Assembly (NCBI GenBank): GCA_963743285.1
Contig: CAVUPF010000009.1
Coordinates: forward strand, 110,980-174,979
Reading direction: 5' to 3'
Length of the DNA stretch: 64,000 bases
Source: CAVUPF01 sp963743285
GTDB taxonomy: Bacteria; Actinomycetota; Thermoleophilia; Solirubrobacterales; 70-9
In this document: piece after piece, positions 17,793 to 26,446 of the stretch
How the letters are laid out: every line of letters begins with the position of its first letter
Position numbering within the stretch: the stretch's first letter is position 1
Notes under the pieces: generated by a model
Told to the model about the DNA's origin: nothing
What the model saw: the letters and a program-made list of their open reading frames with translations, nothing else
Databases searched by the model: none
Position numbers and translations under genes: made by a program

Positions 17793-19769
17793 ATGTCGAT
17801 AGCCAAGGTCGAGCCGCTCACCACCGCCCGCTCGCTGCGTGGCCCGTTCGACTACCGGCTGCCCGTCGCGATGGCGGATGTGGGTGTCGGCAGCGTGGTG
17901 CGGGTCCCTTTCGGGCGGCGGCGGGTGCTGGGCGTCGTCGTCGAAGTGGCCGAGTCCTCCGAGTTGCCCCCGGAGCGGCTGGCCGAGCCGATCGAGGCGC
18001 TGGATACGGGGGTGCCGGCGGAGCTGGTGCGGCTCGGCCTCTGGGTCGCCCACGAGTACTGCTCGACTCCTTCGCGCGGCCTGCGGCTGGTGCTGCCGCC
18101 CGGGGCCGGGGTCCGCAAGCGCCGCAAGCGGCCACGGGTCGAGCTGCCGGGGGTCGCGCTCGGCTCGCGCGTCTCGCCGCGCCTGCACCCCGAGCAAGAG
18201 CGGGCGGTCGAGGCGATTGGCGCGGCCCTGCGCGGGGCGCCTGGGGCAGATCGCGAGTTGCTCCTTCACGGGGTCACCGGCTCGGGCAAGACCGAGGTCT
18301 ACCTGGCGGCGGTCGAGTTGGCGCTGGCGCAGGGCAGGGGAGCGATCGTCCTCGTCCCCGAGATCGGCCTCGCCCCCCAGGCGGTGTCGCGCTTCCGCGC
18401 CCGGCTTGGGGATCGCTTTGCCGTCCTTCACTCCGCCCTCACCGACGGCGAGCGCCACGACGAGTGGCGGCGGCTGCGCGGTGGCGAGGCAAGCGTCTGC
18501 GTCGGTCCGCGCTCTGCCGTTTTCGCACCGGTCTGCGACCTCGGCTTGATCGTGATCGACGAGGAGCACGACTCCTCCTACAAGCAGGAGGGCGACCCGA
18601 GCTATGACGCGCGGGCCGTCGCTCGCCACCGCGCCGCGGAGTGCGGCGCGGTGCTTCTCGCCGGCACCGCGACCCCGCGGCCGGAGTCGTGGTTGGAGCT
18701 GCCCCGCGTCGAGCTGCCGCGCCGCGTCGACGGCCTCTGTCTGCCGCCGGTCGCGGTGCTCGATATGCGCTCGGCCGACCCGCGCGGCGGCCCTCTGCAC
18801 CCCGCCACCTGGGAGGCCCTCGAGGAGGTGCGCCGCGCCGGCACCAAGGCGATCGTGATGATCAACCGGCGCGGCTTTGCCCCCTGGCTCACCTGTCGTC
18901 TGTGCGGGCACCACTGGGATTGCCCCAACTGCGACGTCTCGCTGATCGTCCACCGCCACAGCGGCCGGCTGGTCTGCCATCACTGTGCCCACGCCGAGCC
19001 GCTGCCCGGTGCCTGCGCGGAGTGCGGCTCGACGACGCTCTCGCGAGCGGGTGCCGGCACAGAGCGGATCGAGTCGCTGCTGTCGGAGCGCCTCGCGCCG
19101 ATGCCGGTCTTCCGCTTCGACTCCGACACTGCCGCCGGGCGCGGTGCCCACGCCGAAATCCTCGAGCGCTTCGAGAGGGCGCCGAGCGGGGTGCTGGTCG
19201 GCACCCAGATGGTCGCCAAGGGACACGATTTCCCCGAGGTGACCCTGAGCGCGATCCTCGACGCCGATGCGACCCTGCGCTTTCCCGACTTTCGCGCCGA
19301 GGAGCGGACCTTCGCGATGGTCGCCCAGCTCGCCGGGCGCAGCGGGCGCGGCGAGGCCGGGGGGGAGGTGATCGTCCAGACCATGGCCCCCGATGCCCCC
19401 AGCATCCAGAGCGCCTCCCGCCACGACGCCGCCGGGTTTCTGGCCGCTGAGCTGCAACGCCGCCGGGCGCTTCGCTACCCGCCCTTCTCGCACCTGGCGC
19501 GGATCGGGCTCGCCGCGGAGCGCGAGCAGCAACTCGATGAGGTGGCGGTGCGCCTCGCCTCCGAGTTGGCCGCCGTGCTTCCCGGGGGCACCGAATTGCT
19601 CGGCCCGGCGCCGATGTTCCGCGTCCGCAATCGCCACCGCCGCCGGCTGCTGATGAAGGCCGCCGAGCGGGAGGGCACGATCGCCGCCGTCCGCACCGTG
19701 GTCGAGCGCCTCGCCGCCGAGCGCTCCCTGGGCGGCGTCGCGATTGGCGTCGACATCGACCCGCAGTGA
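17793..19769 (+). CDS. priA: Primosomal protein N' (PriA)
   Basis: 658 residues. Replication restart helicase. N-terminal 3'-DNA-binding domain (RGPFDYRLP), Walker A GVTGSGKTEVY at 160, a DEEH Walker B (VIDEEHDSSYKQEGDPSYDAR), then a zinc-binding insertion with eight cysteines in the pattern CRLCGHHWDCPNC and CHHC/CAEC, and helicase motif V/VI (GTQMVAKGHDFP, QLAGRSGRGEAGG). Unlike mycobacterial PriA, in which the ATPase motifs are degenerate, Walker A and B look intact here. It shares an operon direction with def-fmt-rsmB. Confidence 0.95.
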   Translation: MSIAKVEPLTTARSLRGPFDYRLPVAMADVGVGSVVRVPFGRRRVLGVVVEVAESSELPPERLAEPIEALDTGVPAELVRLGLWVAHEYCSTPSRGLRLVLPPGAGVRKRRKRPRVELPGVALGSRVSPRLHPEQERAVEAIGAALRGAPGADRELLLHGVTGSGKTEVYLAAVELALAQGRGAIVLVPEIGLAPQAVSRFRARLGDRFAVLHSALTDGERHDEWRRLRGGEASVCVGPRSAVFAPVCDLGLIVIDEEHDSSYKQEGDPSYDARAVARHRAAECGAVLLAGTATPRPESWLELPRVELPRRVDGLCLPPVAVLDMRSADPRGGPLHPATWEALEEVRRAGTKAIVMINRRGFAPWLTCRLCGHHWDCPNCDVSLIVHRHSGRLVCHHCAHAEPLPGACAECGSTTLSRAGAGTERIESLLSERLAPMPVFRFDSDTAAGRGAHAEILERFERAPSGVLVGTQMVAKGHDFPEVTLSAILDADATLRFPDFRAEERTFAMVAQLAGRSGRGEAGGEVIVQTMAPDAPSIQSASRHDAAGFLAAELQRRRALRYPPFSHLARIGLAAEREQQLDEVAVRLASELAAVLPGGTELLGPAPMFRVRNRHRRRLLMKAAEREGTIAAVRTVVERLAAERSLGGVAIGVDIDPQ

Positions 19770-19785
19770 GTCCAGCCGCAGTCCT

Positions 19786-19791
19786 TAGACT
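19786..19791 (+). promoter_or_regulatory. -10 box of def
   Basis: TAGACT inside TTAGACTCAG; ATG follows 9 bases later. The same ten-base TTAGACTCAG precedes the FakA-like gene at 30139. Confidence 0.5.
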
Positions 19792-19800
19792 CAGTCTTCG

Positions 19801-20436
19801 ATGAGCGATCGAGTCGAGACCGAGACCGACGAGCAGCGGCTAGCGGCCGAGCGGCTGGAGCGCCGCGAAGCGGCGCTTGCCGAGGTGGTCAAGTTCGGCG
19901 ACCCGGTGCTGAAGAGCAGGGCGTCTGAGGTCGGCGAACTCGGCCCCGGGCTGCGGGCCGAGGTCGAGCGGATGATCGCGATCATGCGCGACGGGATGGG
20001 GGTCGGGCTGGCCGCCACCCAACTCGGGATTCTGCGCCGGGTGCTCGTCTTTCAGGCGGGCTCCGACAGCGAGCCGACGGCGCTGGTCAACCCGGTGATC
20101 GAGTGGCTCTCCGAGGAACTCGCGGTCGCCGAGGAGGGCTGCCTCAGCCTGCCACGGGTCTCGATGGACGTCGAGCGCCCCCTGCACGCTCGGATCAGGG
20201 GCCGCGATCTCGGCGGCGAGCCGGTCGTGCTCGAGGCCTCTGGCCTGGAGGCGCGGGTCCTCCAACACGAGATCGACCACCTCGACGGCGTGCTGATCCT
20301 CGACCGCGCCAGTCGCGAACAGCGCAAGGGGGCGCTGCGGGCGCTGCGCGAGGGCACCAGCTACAGCCCGCCGGTCCAGGACCTCGAGGGGGAAGAAGAT
20401 ACGGGCGAGCACCGCGAGCCTCGAACCGACCCGTGA
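19801..20436 (+). CDS. def: Peptide deformylase
   Basis: 211 residues. Removes the N-formyl group from nascent proteins. All three metal-site motifs are present: GVGLAATQLG (67-76), EEGCLSLP (111-118, metal ligand Cys114) and QHEIDH (155-160). Motif 1 has Thr-Gln-Leu instead of the common Pro-Gln-Val. It carries an N-terminal ~25-residue charged extension and a hydrophilic C-terminal tail of ~35 residues (VQDLEGEEDTGEHREP). It lies directly upstream of fmt, its functional counterpart. Confidence 0.95.
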   Translation: MSDRVETETDEQRLAAERLERREAALAEVVKFGDPVLKSRASEVGELGPGLRAEVERMIAIMRDGMGVGLAATQLGILRRVLVFQAGSDSEPTALVNPVIEWLSEELAVAEEGCLSLPRVSMDVERPLHARIRGRDLGGEPVVLEASGLEARVLQHEIDHLDGVLILDRASREQRKGALRALREGTSYSPPVQDLEGEEDTGEHREPRTDP

Positions 20437-20458
20437 GAAGCGCCGCGCGGTAGGCCCG

Positions 20459-21364
20459 ATGAGGATCGTCTATCTGGGGACTTCGGATTTCGCCGCCGCC
20501 GTCCTGCGGCGCCTGGCCGGTTCCCCACACCGGCCGCTGCTGGTCATCGCCCCGCCCGATCGCCCGCGGGGCCGGGGCCGCAAGACGCTCTCGCCGCCGG
20601 TCGCCGAGCTCGCCAAAGAGCTCGAGATCGAGTTGCTCCAGACGGGCGAGGTCAACGAGGGGGCGGCGCTGCGGCGAATCCGCTCCGTCCAGGCTGAGAC
20701 GGCTGCCGTTTGCGCCTTCGGGCAGCTGCTCCGCGAGCCGCTGCTCGCGGCGTTGCCGATGCTGAACGTGCATCCCTCGCTGCTGCCCCGTTGGCGCGGC
20801 GCAGCGCCAATCGAGCGGGCGATCATGGCCGGAGACCGCAGCACCGGTGTCAGTGTGATGCGGGTCAGCGCCGGCCTTGACTCGGGCCCCCTTGCCCTGC
20901 AGGAGCAGATGGCAATCGGCCCGGAGGATGACTTCGCGATGCTCGCCGCCAAGCTGGCGGCGCTCGGTGGCGAGCTGTTGGTCGGGGCCTTGGACCTGAG
21001 CGCCGAAGGCAGGTTGGAGCTCGAAGAGCAAGGCGAGGAGGGGGCGACCTACGCCGAGAAGATCGCGGCGGCCGAGCGCCGCCTCGACCCCTCGCGCCCC
21101 GCGGTCGAGCTGGCCCGTGTCGTCCGTGCGCTGACGCCCCAGGTCGGCGCCTACCTTGAGATCTCGGGCGGAGGTCGGCTGGGCGTGCTGCGGGCGCGCC
21201 CGGTCGACGTCAGTGTGAAGGCCGGAGACGTTCGCGCCGAGTGGGGGGCGTTGCTGCTCGGCTGCGGCGGCGGGGCGCTGCGGCTGGAAGTCGTCCAGCC
21301 CGACGGCGGCAAGCCGATGTCGGTCGACGCCTACCTGCGCGGTCACCCGCTACCGAGGTTGTGA
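20459..21364 (+). CDS. fmt: Methionyl-tRNA formyltransferase
   Basis: 301 residues. Formylates initiator Met-tRNA using 10-formyl-THF. The catalytic triad is visible as Asn103 and His105 in NVHPSLLPRWRGAAPI and Asp141 in GLDSGP. RPRGRGRKTLSPPV near residue 35 is the tRNA-binding loop. The stop overlaps the rsmB GTG start (GTGA at 21361-21364). Confidence 0.95.
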   Translation: MRIVYLGTSDFAAAVLRRLAGSPHRPLLVIAPPDRPRGRGRKTLSPPVAELAKELEIELLQTGEVNEGAALRRIRSVQAETAAVCAFGQLLREPLLAALPMLNVHPSLLPRWRGAAPIERAIMAGDRSTGVSVMRVSAGLDSGPLALQEQMAIGPEDDFAMLAAKLAALGGELLVGALDLSAEGRLELEEQGEEGATYAEKIAAAERRLDPSRPAVELARVVRALTPQVGAYLEISGGGRLGVLRARPVDVSVKAGDVRAEWGALLLGCGGGALRLEVVQPDGGKPMSVDAYLRGHPLPRL

Positions 21365-22737
21365 GCGAGGTGTCGGTAGCCCGGGCCGTCGCCTTCGAGA
21401 CGGTTCGGGCGACCTTCGAGCAGGGGGCCTTCACCGAGCTCGCCTTCCGCGAGCGGGCCGGCGAGCGCCGCCTCAGCGGCCGCGAGCGGGCTCAGGCGCA
21501 ACGCCTCGCCTATGGGACCGTGCAGCGGCGCGGGACCAGCGACGCGGCGATCGAGCGCCTCGCCGAGCGTCCGCCGCGACTGCTCGACCCGGCGGTGCTG
21601 GCCGGCTTGCGGCTCGGCCTTTTCGAGCTCCTGTTCGCCGACGCGACACCCGACCACGCCGCCGTCGACCAGGCCGTCGAGCTGGTCAAGCTGGCCGGCG
21701 CCGCCCATGCCTCGGGCCTGGTCAACGCGGTGCTGCGGAGGGCCTCTCGCGAGCGTCAGGCGCTGAGCTTGTCTTTGCTCGGGGACGACTCGACCCCCGA
21801 GGCGGCGGCGATCGTCCACTCGGCGCCGCTCTGGCTGGCGCGGATGTGGTGGCGCGAGCTGGGCCCGGCTGGGGCTCGCTCGCTGCTGGCGGCCTGCAAC
21901 GAGCCGCCCGAGGTGGCGATGCGGGCGAGCCTTCTCAGCGCCAGCCGCAGCGCCGTGCTGAGGACCCTGGGCGAGGCCGGCGTCAAGGCGTGCGGGGCGC
22001 GAGCCGGGTGGCCGCTCGCGGCGCCGGAGGAGATCGTGCTCGCGGGCAGGACGGGCGAGTCAGTTCCCACCCTGGTGGCGGCCGGCGCGCTTACCCCGCA
22101 GAGCCGCGGCTCCGCCGCCGTGGTCGAGGTCCTCGACCCGCGCGAGGGCGAGCACGTCCTCGACCTCTGCGCCGGCCCGGGCATCAAGACCGGTCAGATC
22201 GCCGCGCGGATGGGCGACCGCGGCGAGCTGATCTCGGTCGAGCTCGACCCCGCGAGGGCGGCGGAGGTGGCCGCGCAGGCGCGCCGGCTCAAATTGCGCA
22301 GCATCACCGTGATCGAGGCCGACGCGGCGGAGATGCAGATCGCGGCCGGCTTTGACCGCGTCCTCCTCGACGCGCCCTGCTCGGACCTCGGCGCGCTCGC
22401 CTCGCGACCTGACGCCCGCTGGCGGAAGTCGCCGAAGGCGATCGAGCGGCTGGTGGAGGTGCAGCGGCGCGCCTTGCGCGGCGCTTCGCGGTTGCTAGGG
22501 CGGGGCGGCGTCCTGGTCTATGCGACCTGCACGATCTCCCGCCGTGAGAACGAGGATCAGATCGTCGCGCTGCTCGACGCCTCGCGGGCCGGTGAGGTCC
22601 CACCGCTGGAGGTCGAGGACCTCGGCGCCCGCGCTCCGAAGCTCGCCTCGGCGCTCGATTCGCACTTTCTGCAGCTGCGCCCCGACCGCGATCGCACCAC
22701 CGGTTTCTTCATCTGTCGGCTGAGGCGCCATGATTGA
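21361..22737 (+). CDS. rsmB: 16S rRNA (cytosine-967-C5)-methyltransferase
   Basis: 458 residues: an N-terminal NusB-like RNA-binding domain (about 1-140) and a Rossmann methyltransferase domain with LDLCAGPGIKTGQIAARM. The two catalytic cysteines are in LLDAPCSDLG and YATCTISRREN. The second has Ala for the usual Ser (YSTCT), and Asp replaces Gly in PCSGxG. The def-fmt-rsmB order is the canonical translation-initiation/rRNA modification operon. Confidence 0.93.
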   Translation: MSEVSVARAVAFETVRATFEQGAFTELAFRERAGERRLSGRERAQAQRLAYGTVQRRGTSDAAIERLAERPPRLLDPAVLAGLRLGLFELLFADATPDHAAVDQAVELVKLAGAAHASGLVNAVLRRASRERQALSLSLLGDDSTPEAAAIVHSAPLWLARMWWRELGPAGARSLLAACNEPPEVAMRASLLSASRSAVLRTLGEAGVKACGARAGWPLAAPEEIVLAGRTGESVPTLVAAGALTPQSRGSAAVVEVLDPREGEHVLDLCAGPGIKTGQIAARMGDRGELISVELDPARAAEVAAQARRLKLRSITVIEADAAEMQIAAGFDRVLLDAPCSDLGALASRPDARWRKSPKAIERLVEVQRRALRGASRLLGRGGVLVYATCTISRRENEDQIVALLDASRAGEVPPLEVEDLGARAPKLASALDSHFLQLRPDRDRTTGFFICRLRRHD

Positions 22738-22981
22738 CAGCGTGGCTGAAGCAGGAGAAGGCGAGAGCCCGCTGCGGCGGGCGCCGTGCCCAGGCTGTGG
22801 CGAGCCCTGGCTGCGCCCCACGCAGCTAGCCGGTCGCTTCCGCTGCGTGTACTGCCTGCATCGCTTCGAGCTGGTCTCGCAGTGCCCCAACTGCGGCGAG
22901 CACCAAACCATTGCCCGGATGAGCCATACCGAGGACATGCAGTGCCAGACCTGCGGCGCCTCCATGCTGAGACCGGTGTGA
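22730..22981 (+). CDS. Small double zinc-ribbon protein
   Basis: 83 residues with four CxxC knuckles: CPGCG, CVYC, CPNCG and CQTCG, giving two likely treble-clef/ribbon zinc sites. It starts 8 bases inside rsmB, so it is coupled to it. The last zinc ribbon has the look of YfgJ/DZR-type modules. Function unknown; position suggests a role in translation or rRNA handling. The reading frame is well supported by the cysteine spacing. Confidence 0.7.
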   Translation: MIDSVAEAGEGESPLRRAPCPGCGEPWLRPTQLAGRFRCVYCLHRFELVSQCPNCGEHQTIARMSHTEDMQCQTCGASMLRPV

Positions 22982-23092
22982 GGAACCGATTCCGCCAAGG
23001 CCCCGCTGCGATCGGCCGCCGCGGGTTGGGCGCTCTGCGCATCGCCCCTGCGAGGTAGTCGGGTATCGACGCGAGCTCGGGTCGGCTTCGGC

Positions 23093-23098
23093 TAGGTT
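23093..23098 (+). promoter_or_regulatory. -10 box of rpe, leaderless type
   Basis: TAGGTT followed by 7 bases and GTG at 23106, which decides the start of rpe. Confidence 0.45.
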
Positions 23099-23105
23099 GC
23101 CTGCG

Positions 23106-23792
23106 GTGAGCTCGAGGATGACGGAGCTGCTGGTCGAGCCGAGGGTTGCGCCCTCGATCCTCTCGGCTGACTTCTCACGGCTGGGCTCCCAGGTCGCCGA
23201 GGTGATGGAGGCCGGGGCGCGGCTGCTCCACGTCGACGTGATGGACGGGCACTTCGTGCCGCCGATCACGATCGGGCCGCTGCTCGCCGCCTCGATTGCC
23301 GACCAGGTCCACGACGCCGGCGGGGCCCTCGACGTCCACCTGATGATCGAGGCGCCCGAGCGTCAAATCGAGGCCTTCGCCGAGGCGGGTGCCGACTCGA
23401 TCACATTTCACCTCGAGGCCACTCCCCACGCCAACCGAACCCTGAGCGCGATCCACGAGCTCGGCTGCCTCGCCGGCGTGGCGATCAATCCCGGCACCGC
23501 GGTCGGGGCTGTCTCAGAGCTGGTGGGCTTCGCTGACCTGGTCCTCTGCATGAGCGTCAACCCGGGCTGGGGCGGCCAGGCCTTTATCGAGTCCTCCCCG
23601 GGCAAGGTCGCCCGTCTCGCCGCGCTCCTCGGCGACGCCAAGATCGAGGTCGACGGCGGCATCGATCCCTTAACGGCCGCTGCGATGGCCGCCGCCGGCG
23701 CTTCGCTGTTCGTCGCCGGCTCAGCCGTCTTCGGCGCCGCCGATCCCGCCGCGGCCTACACGGAGATCGCCGCGGCCGCCGGCGCCGCGTAG
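23106..23792 (+). CDS. rpe: Ribulose-phosphate 3-epimerase
   Basis: About 228 residues, TIM barrel, interconverts ribulose and xylulose 5-phosphate. APSILSADFSRL at the N-terminus, VDVMDGHFVPPITIG with the catalytic Asp and metal-site His, CMSVNPGWGGQAFI, and VDGGI with the second catalytic Asp. The start is the GTG placed 7 bases after a -10-like TAGGTT; a TTG 9 bases earlier or the ATG at 23118 are alternatives. Confidence 0.95.
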   Translation: MSSRMTELLVEPRVAPSILSADFSRLGSQVAEVMEAGARLLHVDVMDGHFVPPITIGPLLAASIADQVHDAGGALDVHLMIEAPERQIEAFAEAGADSITFHLEATPHANRTLSAIHELGCLAGVAINPGTAVGAVSELVGFADLVLCMSVNPGWGGQAFIESSPGKVARLAALLGDAKIEVDGGIDPLTAAAMAAAGASLFVAGSAVFGAADPAAAYTEIAAAAGAA

Positions 23793-23802
23793 CAGCGCAG
23801 CC

Positions 23803-25215
23803 TCAGAGGCTGTCGTCGACGGCTGCCAGCTGGGCCTCCAGCTCCTCGGGCGAGCCGCTTTGAGGTACGTCCTCGACGCGTTCGTGCGGGCGCTTGTAGA
23901 TCAGGGCGAGCAGCCCCAGCAGCAGCCCGGCGGTGAGGACGAAGCCGATCTCGACCCGGCGGAACTCGTTTTCCACCAGCGGCAGGAAGTTCCAGCCGAT
24001 GAAGAAGGCCGCGCAGCTGATCCAGCGCGCCGCGGCGCGCCGCACCTGGCCCTGGGCGACGCAGGCCTGGTTGATCGTCACTGCGGAGAGATAGAGGCCC
24101 ATCCCGACCGTGATCAGCAAAAGCCCGGCCCGGTCGTAGGTGAACTTCTTGCTGAAGGCGATCTGCATCAGCCGCGGCCCGCCGATTCCCATCACGACCG
24201 CCGAGATCGCGGTGAAGCCTGCGATCCCGATCAGCACCATCCGCACCGAGCGGTGGAACTCCTCCTCGCTGCCCTCCTCGGCGGAGGTGTGGAGGCTGGT
24301 CAGGTGGGGAAGGATGCTGGTCGAGACAGCCTGGAAGAGCTGCAGCGGCGCGCGGGCGATCATCAGCACGTTGAAGATGTAGCCGGCAGCTGCCGCGCCC
24401 TGAATGCCGCGGACGATCAACGGGCCGGCGTTGAGGAAGGTCTGTTCGCTGAACATGATCAGCAGGACCGCGGCGGCGAAGCCACCGCCATGGCGCAGGG
24501 AGAACTCGGCGCGCTCGGCGTCGGGGCGCGGCACCACGGCTCGAGGCCGGGCCTGCTCGCGCTGGGCGCGGCGGGCGAAGGCGAGCGGGACGACCATCAG
24601 GCTGAGGCTGGGGGCGGCGACGATCCCGATCGCCACCGCGGACTCGCCGCTCAGCAGGCTGACCGCGACGAGGACCGCGAACGTGGTGCGAAAGACCGAT
24701 TCGGAGAGGATCAGGGCCGCGAAGAGGCCGAAGCGGCGGTTGCCGGCGAGAAAGCCGCGGGCAAAGTAGCTCGCCGCGTAGAAGACCACCGAGGAGAAGA
24801 AGACCCAGTAGAGGGTTTCGTTGCCCTCGAGCAGATTGTTTTGGAGCGGCCCGCGCAGGGCCAGCGCCAGCGCCGCGAATAGGGCCGTGAGGCCAAGTTG
24901 GATTTTCGCCGCCACCCGCATCGGCGGGCCGATCGGCTCGGCGGTGACCAGCCGTTCGGAGATGTGCCTGGAGAGCAGCTGTTCGATCGGTCGGTAGAGG
25001 GTCGAGACGGTGATGAAGACCGCCGACCAGAGCACGGTGATCTGCCCGTAGTCGGACTTCGACAGGACGTGCGATGCGATGAAGAAATAGGTGTAGGTGA
25101 TGATCCCCGTGAGGCCGACGCCGATCGCGAGGAAGCTCGCCGTCTTGCCGTAGTCGGCCGTCGCCGAGTCGCCGCCGGCGGGGGCCTCACCCCCGGAGCC
25201 TGAGGCTTTCGCCAT
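23803..25215 (-). CDS. Polysaccharide flippase-like membrane protein (MOP/MATE-type)
   Basis: About 470 residues with some 12-14 hydrophobic helices, starting with FLAIGVGLTGIITYTYFFIA and VLSKSDYGQITVLWSAVF, the pattern of Wzx/RfbX/polysaccharide biosynthesis proteins. It probably flips a lipid-linked sugar across the cytoplasmic membrane. The hydrophilic C-terminal tail (RPHERVEDVPQSGSPEELE) is cytoplasmic. The start is the ATG at 25215; a TTG lies just before. It sits 8 bases downstream of a glycosyltransferase on the same strand, which supports a joint role in glycan synthesis. Substrate unknown. Confidence 0.8.
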   Translation of the reverse strand: MAKASGSGGEAPAGGDSATADYGKTASFLAIGVGLTGIITYTYFFIASHVLSKSDYGQITVLWSAVFITVSTLYRPIEQLLSRHISERLVTAEPIGPPMRVAAKIQLGLTALFAALALALRGPLQNNLLEGNETLYWVFFSSVVFYAASYFARGFLAGNRRFGLFAALILSESVFRTTFAVLVAVSLLSGESAVAIGIVAAPSLSLMVVPLAFARRAQREQARPRAVVPRPDAERAEFSLRHGGGFAAAVLLIMFSEQTFLNAGPLIVRGIQGAAAAGYIFNVLMIARAPLQLFQAVSTSILPHLTSLHTSAEEGSEEEFHRSVRMVLIGIAGFTAISAVVMGIGGPRLMQIAFSKKFTYDRAGLLLITVGMGLYLSAVTINQACVAQGQVRRAAARWISCAAFFIGWNFLPLVENEFRRVEIGFVLTAGLLLGLLALIYKRPHERVEDVPQSGSPEELEAQLAAVDDSL

Positions 25216-25223
25216 CAAGCGGA

Positions 25224-26210
25224 TCAGCGCTCCGGCTTGCCGGGCTCGTAGTGGGAGGGCTCGACGCCGAGCGCCAGCTCGACCCGTCGCACCCGCTCAA
25301 AGACCCGCTGCGTCATCACCCGCTGGCCGGCCAGCAGGTCGCCGATCACCCCGAGCGCGACGAGCTGCACCGCCGCGATGAAGAGGACGGCGCCGAGGAT
25401 CAGCGATTGGATGTGGCCGGTGCTGTCGCCGTTGATGATCCAGTCGAGCAGGAACGGCATCCAGGCGCCGATCGCCGCCACGAAGACGACCAGCCCCGCG
25501 GTCGCGAACACCCGCAGCGGCTCATAGCGGGCGTAGATGCGCAGGATCCCCAGCGCGTTGCGGCGCACGTAGGAGCCGGTCGAGTCAAACAGCCGCGACT
25601 CGCGGGTCTGCGAGTTGGTGCCGACCTGCACCTGGTCGACCGCGACCAGCATCTTGCCGGCCTGGATCAGGCTCTCCAGCGTGTAGGTGAATTCGTCGAC
25701 GACGAGGAGCTGCAGCGCCGCCTCGCGGCTGTAGGCGCGAAAGCCGGAGGTCGTGTCGGCGATCTCGGTCCCCGAGAGCCGCCGTACCACCCAGCTGCCG
25801 AGGCGCTGCAGGGATTTCTTGGCGCCGGAGAAGTGCTCGATTTGCGACACCTGCCGATCGCCGACCACCAGGTCGGCCTTGCCGGCGAGGATCGGCGCGA
25901 GCAGCTTCGGGATGTCGGCGCCGCGGTACTGGTTGTCGGCGTCGGTGTTGACGACGACATCGGCGCCCAGCTTCAGGCAGGCGTCGAGGCCGGCCTGGAA
26001 GGCGGCGGCGAGGCCCTTGTTGTTGGTGAGCCGGACGATATGGTCGACCCCGTGCTCGCGGGCTACATCGACCGTGCGGTCGGTCGAGCCGTCGTCGACG
26101 ATCAGCAGCTCAATCGCCTCGATCCCGTCGATCTGGCGCGGCAGGTCGACGATCGTGCCGGGCAGGGTGGTCTCCTCGTTCAGGCAGGGGATCTGGATGA
26201 TCAGCTTCAT
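25224..26210 (-). CDS. Glycosyltransferase family 2 with C-terminal membrane helices
   Basis: 328 residues. GT-A fold with IIQIPCLNEETTLPGT at the start, ELLIVDDGSTDRT, and the metal-binding NTDADNQYRGADIP near residue 90. It resembles dolichol/polyprenol-phosphate mannose synthase-like enzymes; the last ~100 residues hold two membrane helices (VFATAGLVVFVAAIGAWMPFL and ILGAVLFIAAVQLVALGVIG). The ATG at 26210 gives the standard MKLIIQIPCLNEE start, so the long upstream open frame is not part of it. Operon with the flippase. Confidence 0.85.
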   Translation of the reverse strand: MKLIIQIPCLNEETTLPGTIVDLPRQIDGIEAIELLIVDDGSTDRTVDVAREHGVDHIVRLTNNKGLAAAFQAGLDACLKLGADVVVNTDADNQYRGADIPKLLAPILAGKADLVVGDRQVSQIEHFSGAKKSLQRLGSWVVRRLSGTEIADTTSGFRAYSREAALQLLVVDEFTYTLESLIQAGKMLVAVDQVQVGTNSQTRESRLFDSTGSYVRRNALGILRIYARYEPLRVFATAGLVVFVAAIGAWMPFLLDWIINGDSTGHIQSLILGAVLFIAAVQLVALGVIGDLLAGQRVMTQRVFERVRRVELALGVEPSHYEPGKPER

Positions 26211-26414
26211 CGGCGGGCTCAGGGTATCCACGGGCGCGGCCCGACCGCGCTCGGCGCGGCCCGCTCCTCGGGCGCCGGGGCCCGCGATGCGCGGCGCGCT
26301 GCTGCACCGCGGCGGGCTGGGCCTTGGGGCCCGCGACCGGTCTCCCGCAGGGACCTCGTGCGGGAAGGCCAGCTCATCCTGGCGCCAGCCTGGAGGGGAC
26401 GATCTCGAGCGGGC

Positions 26415-26438
26415 TAGAATTGTTGACTGACCAGTCAA
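26415..26438 (+). promoter_or_regulatory. ribD promoter with 16-bp operator-like dyad
   Basis: -10-like TAGAAT at 26415-26420 is followed by TTGACTG-AC-CAGTCAA (26423-26438), a 7+2+7 inverted repeat of TetR-operator geometry at the expected transcription start. The leader then runs to ATG 26447. No TetR gene is nearby, and no FMN riboswitch motif is visible in 26211-26446. Confidence 0.5.
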
Positions 26439-26446
26439 TCAACCAG

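Noticed and set aside
17358..19637. 759-codon open frame opposite priA
   Set aside because: Shadow of a high-GC gene; low-complexity Arg/Gly/His composition and no family motif, while priA motifs are complete on the plus strand.
26211..26446. FMN riboswitch upstream of ribD
   Set aside because: I looked for the conserved RFN-type segments and found none; only a promoter and a dyad are visible.
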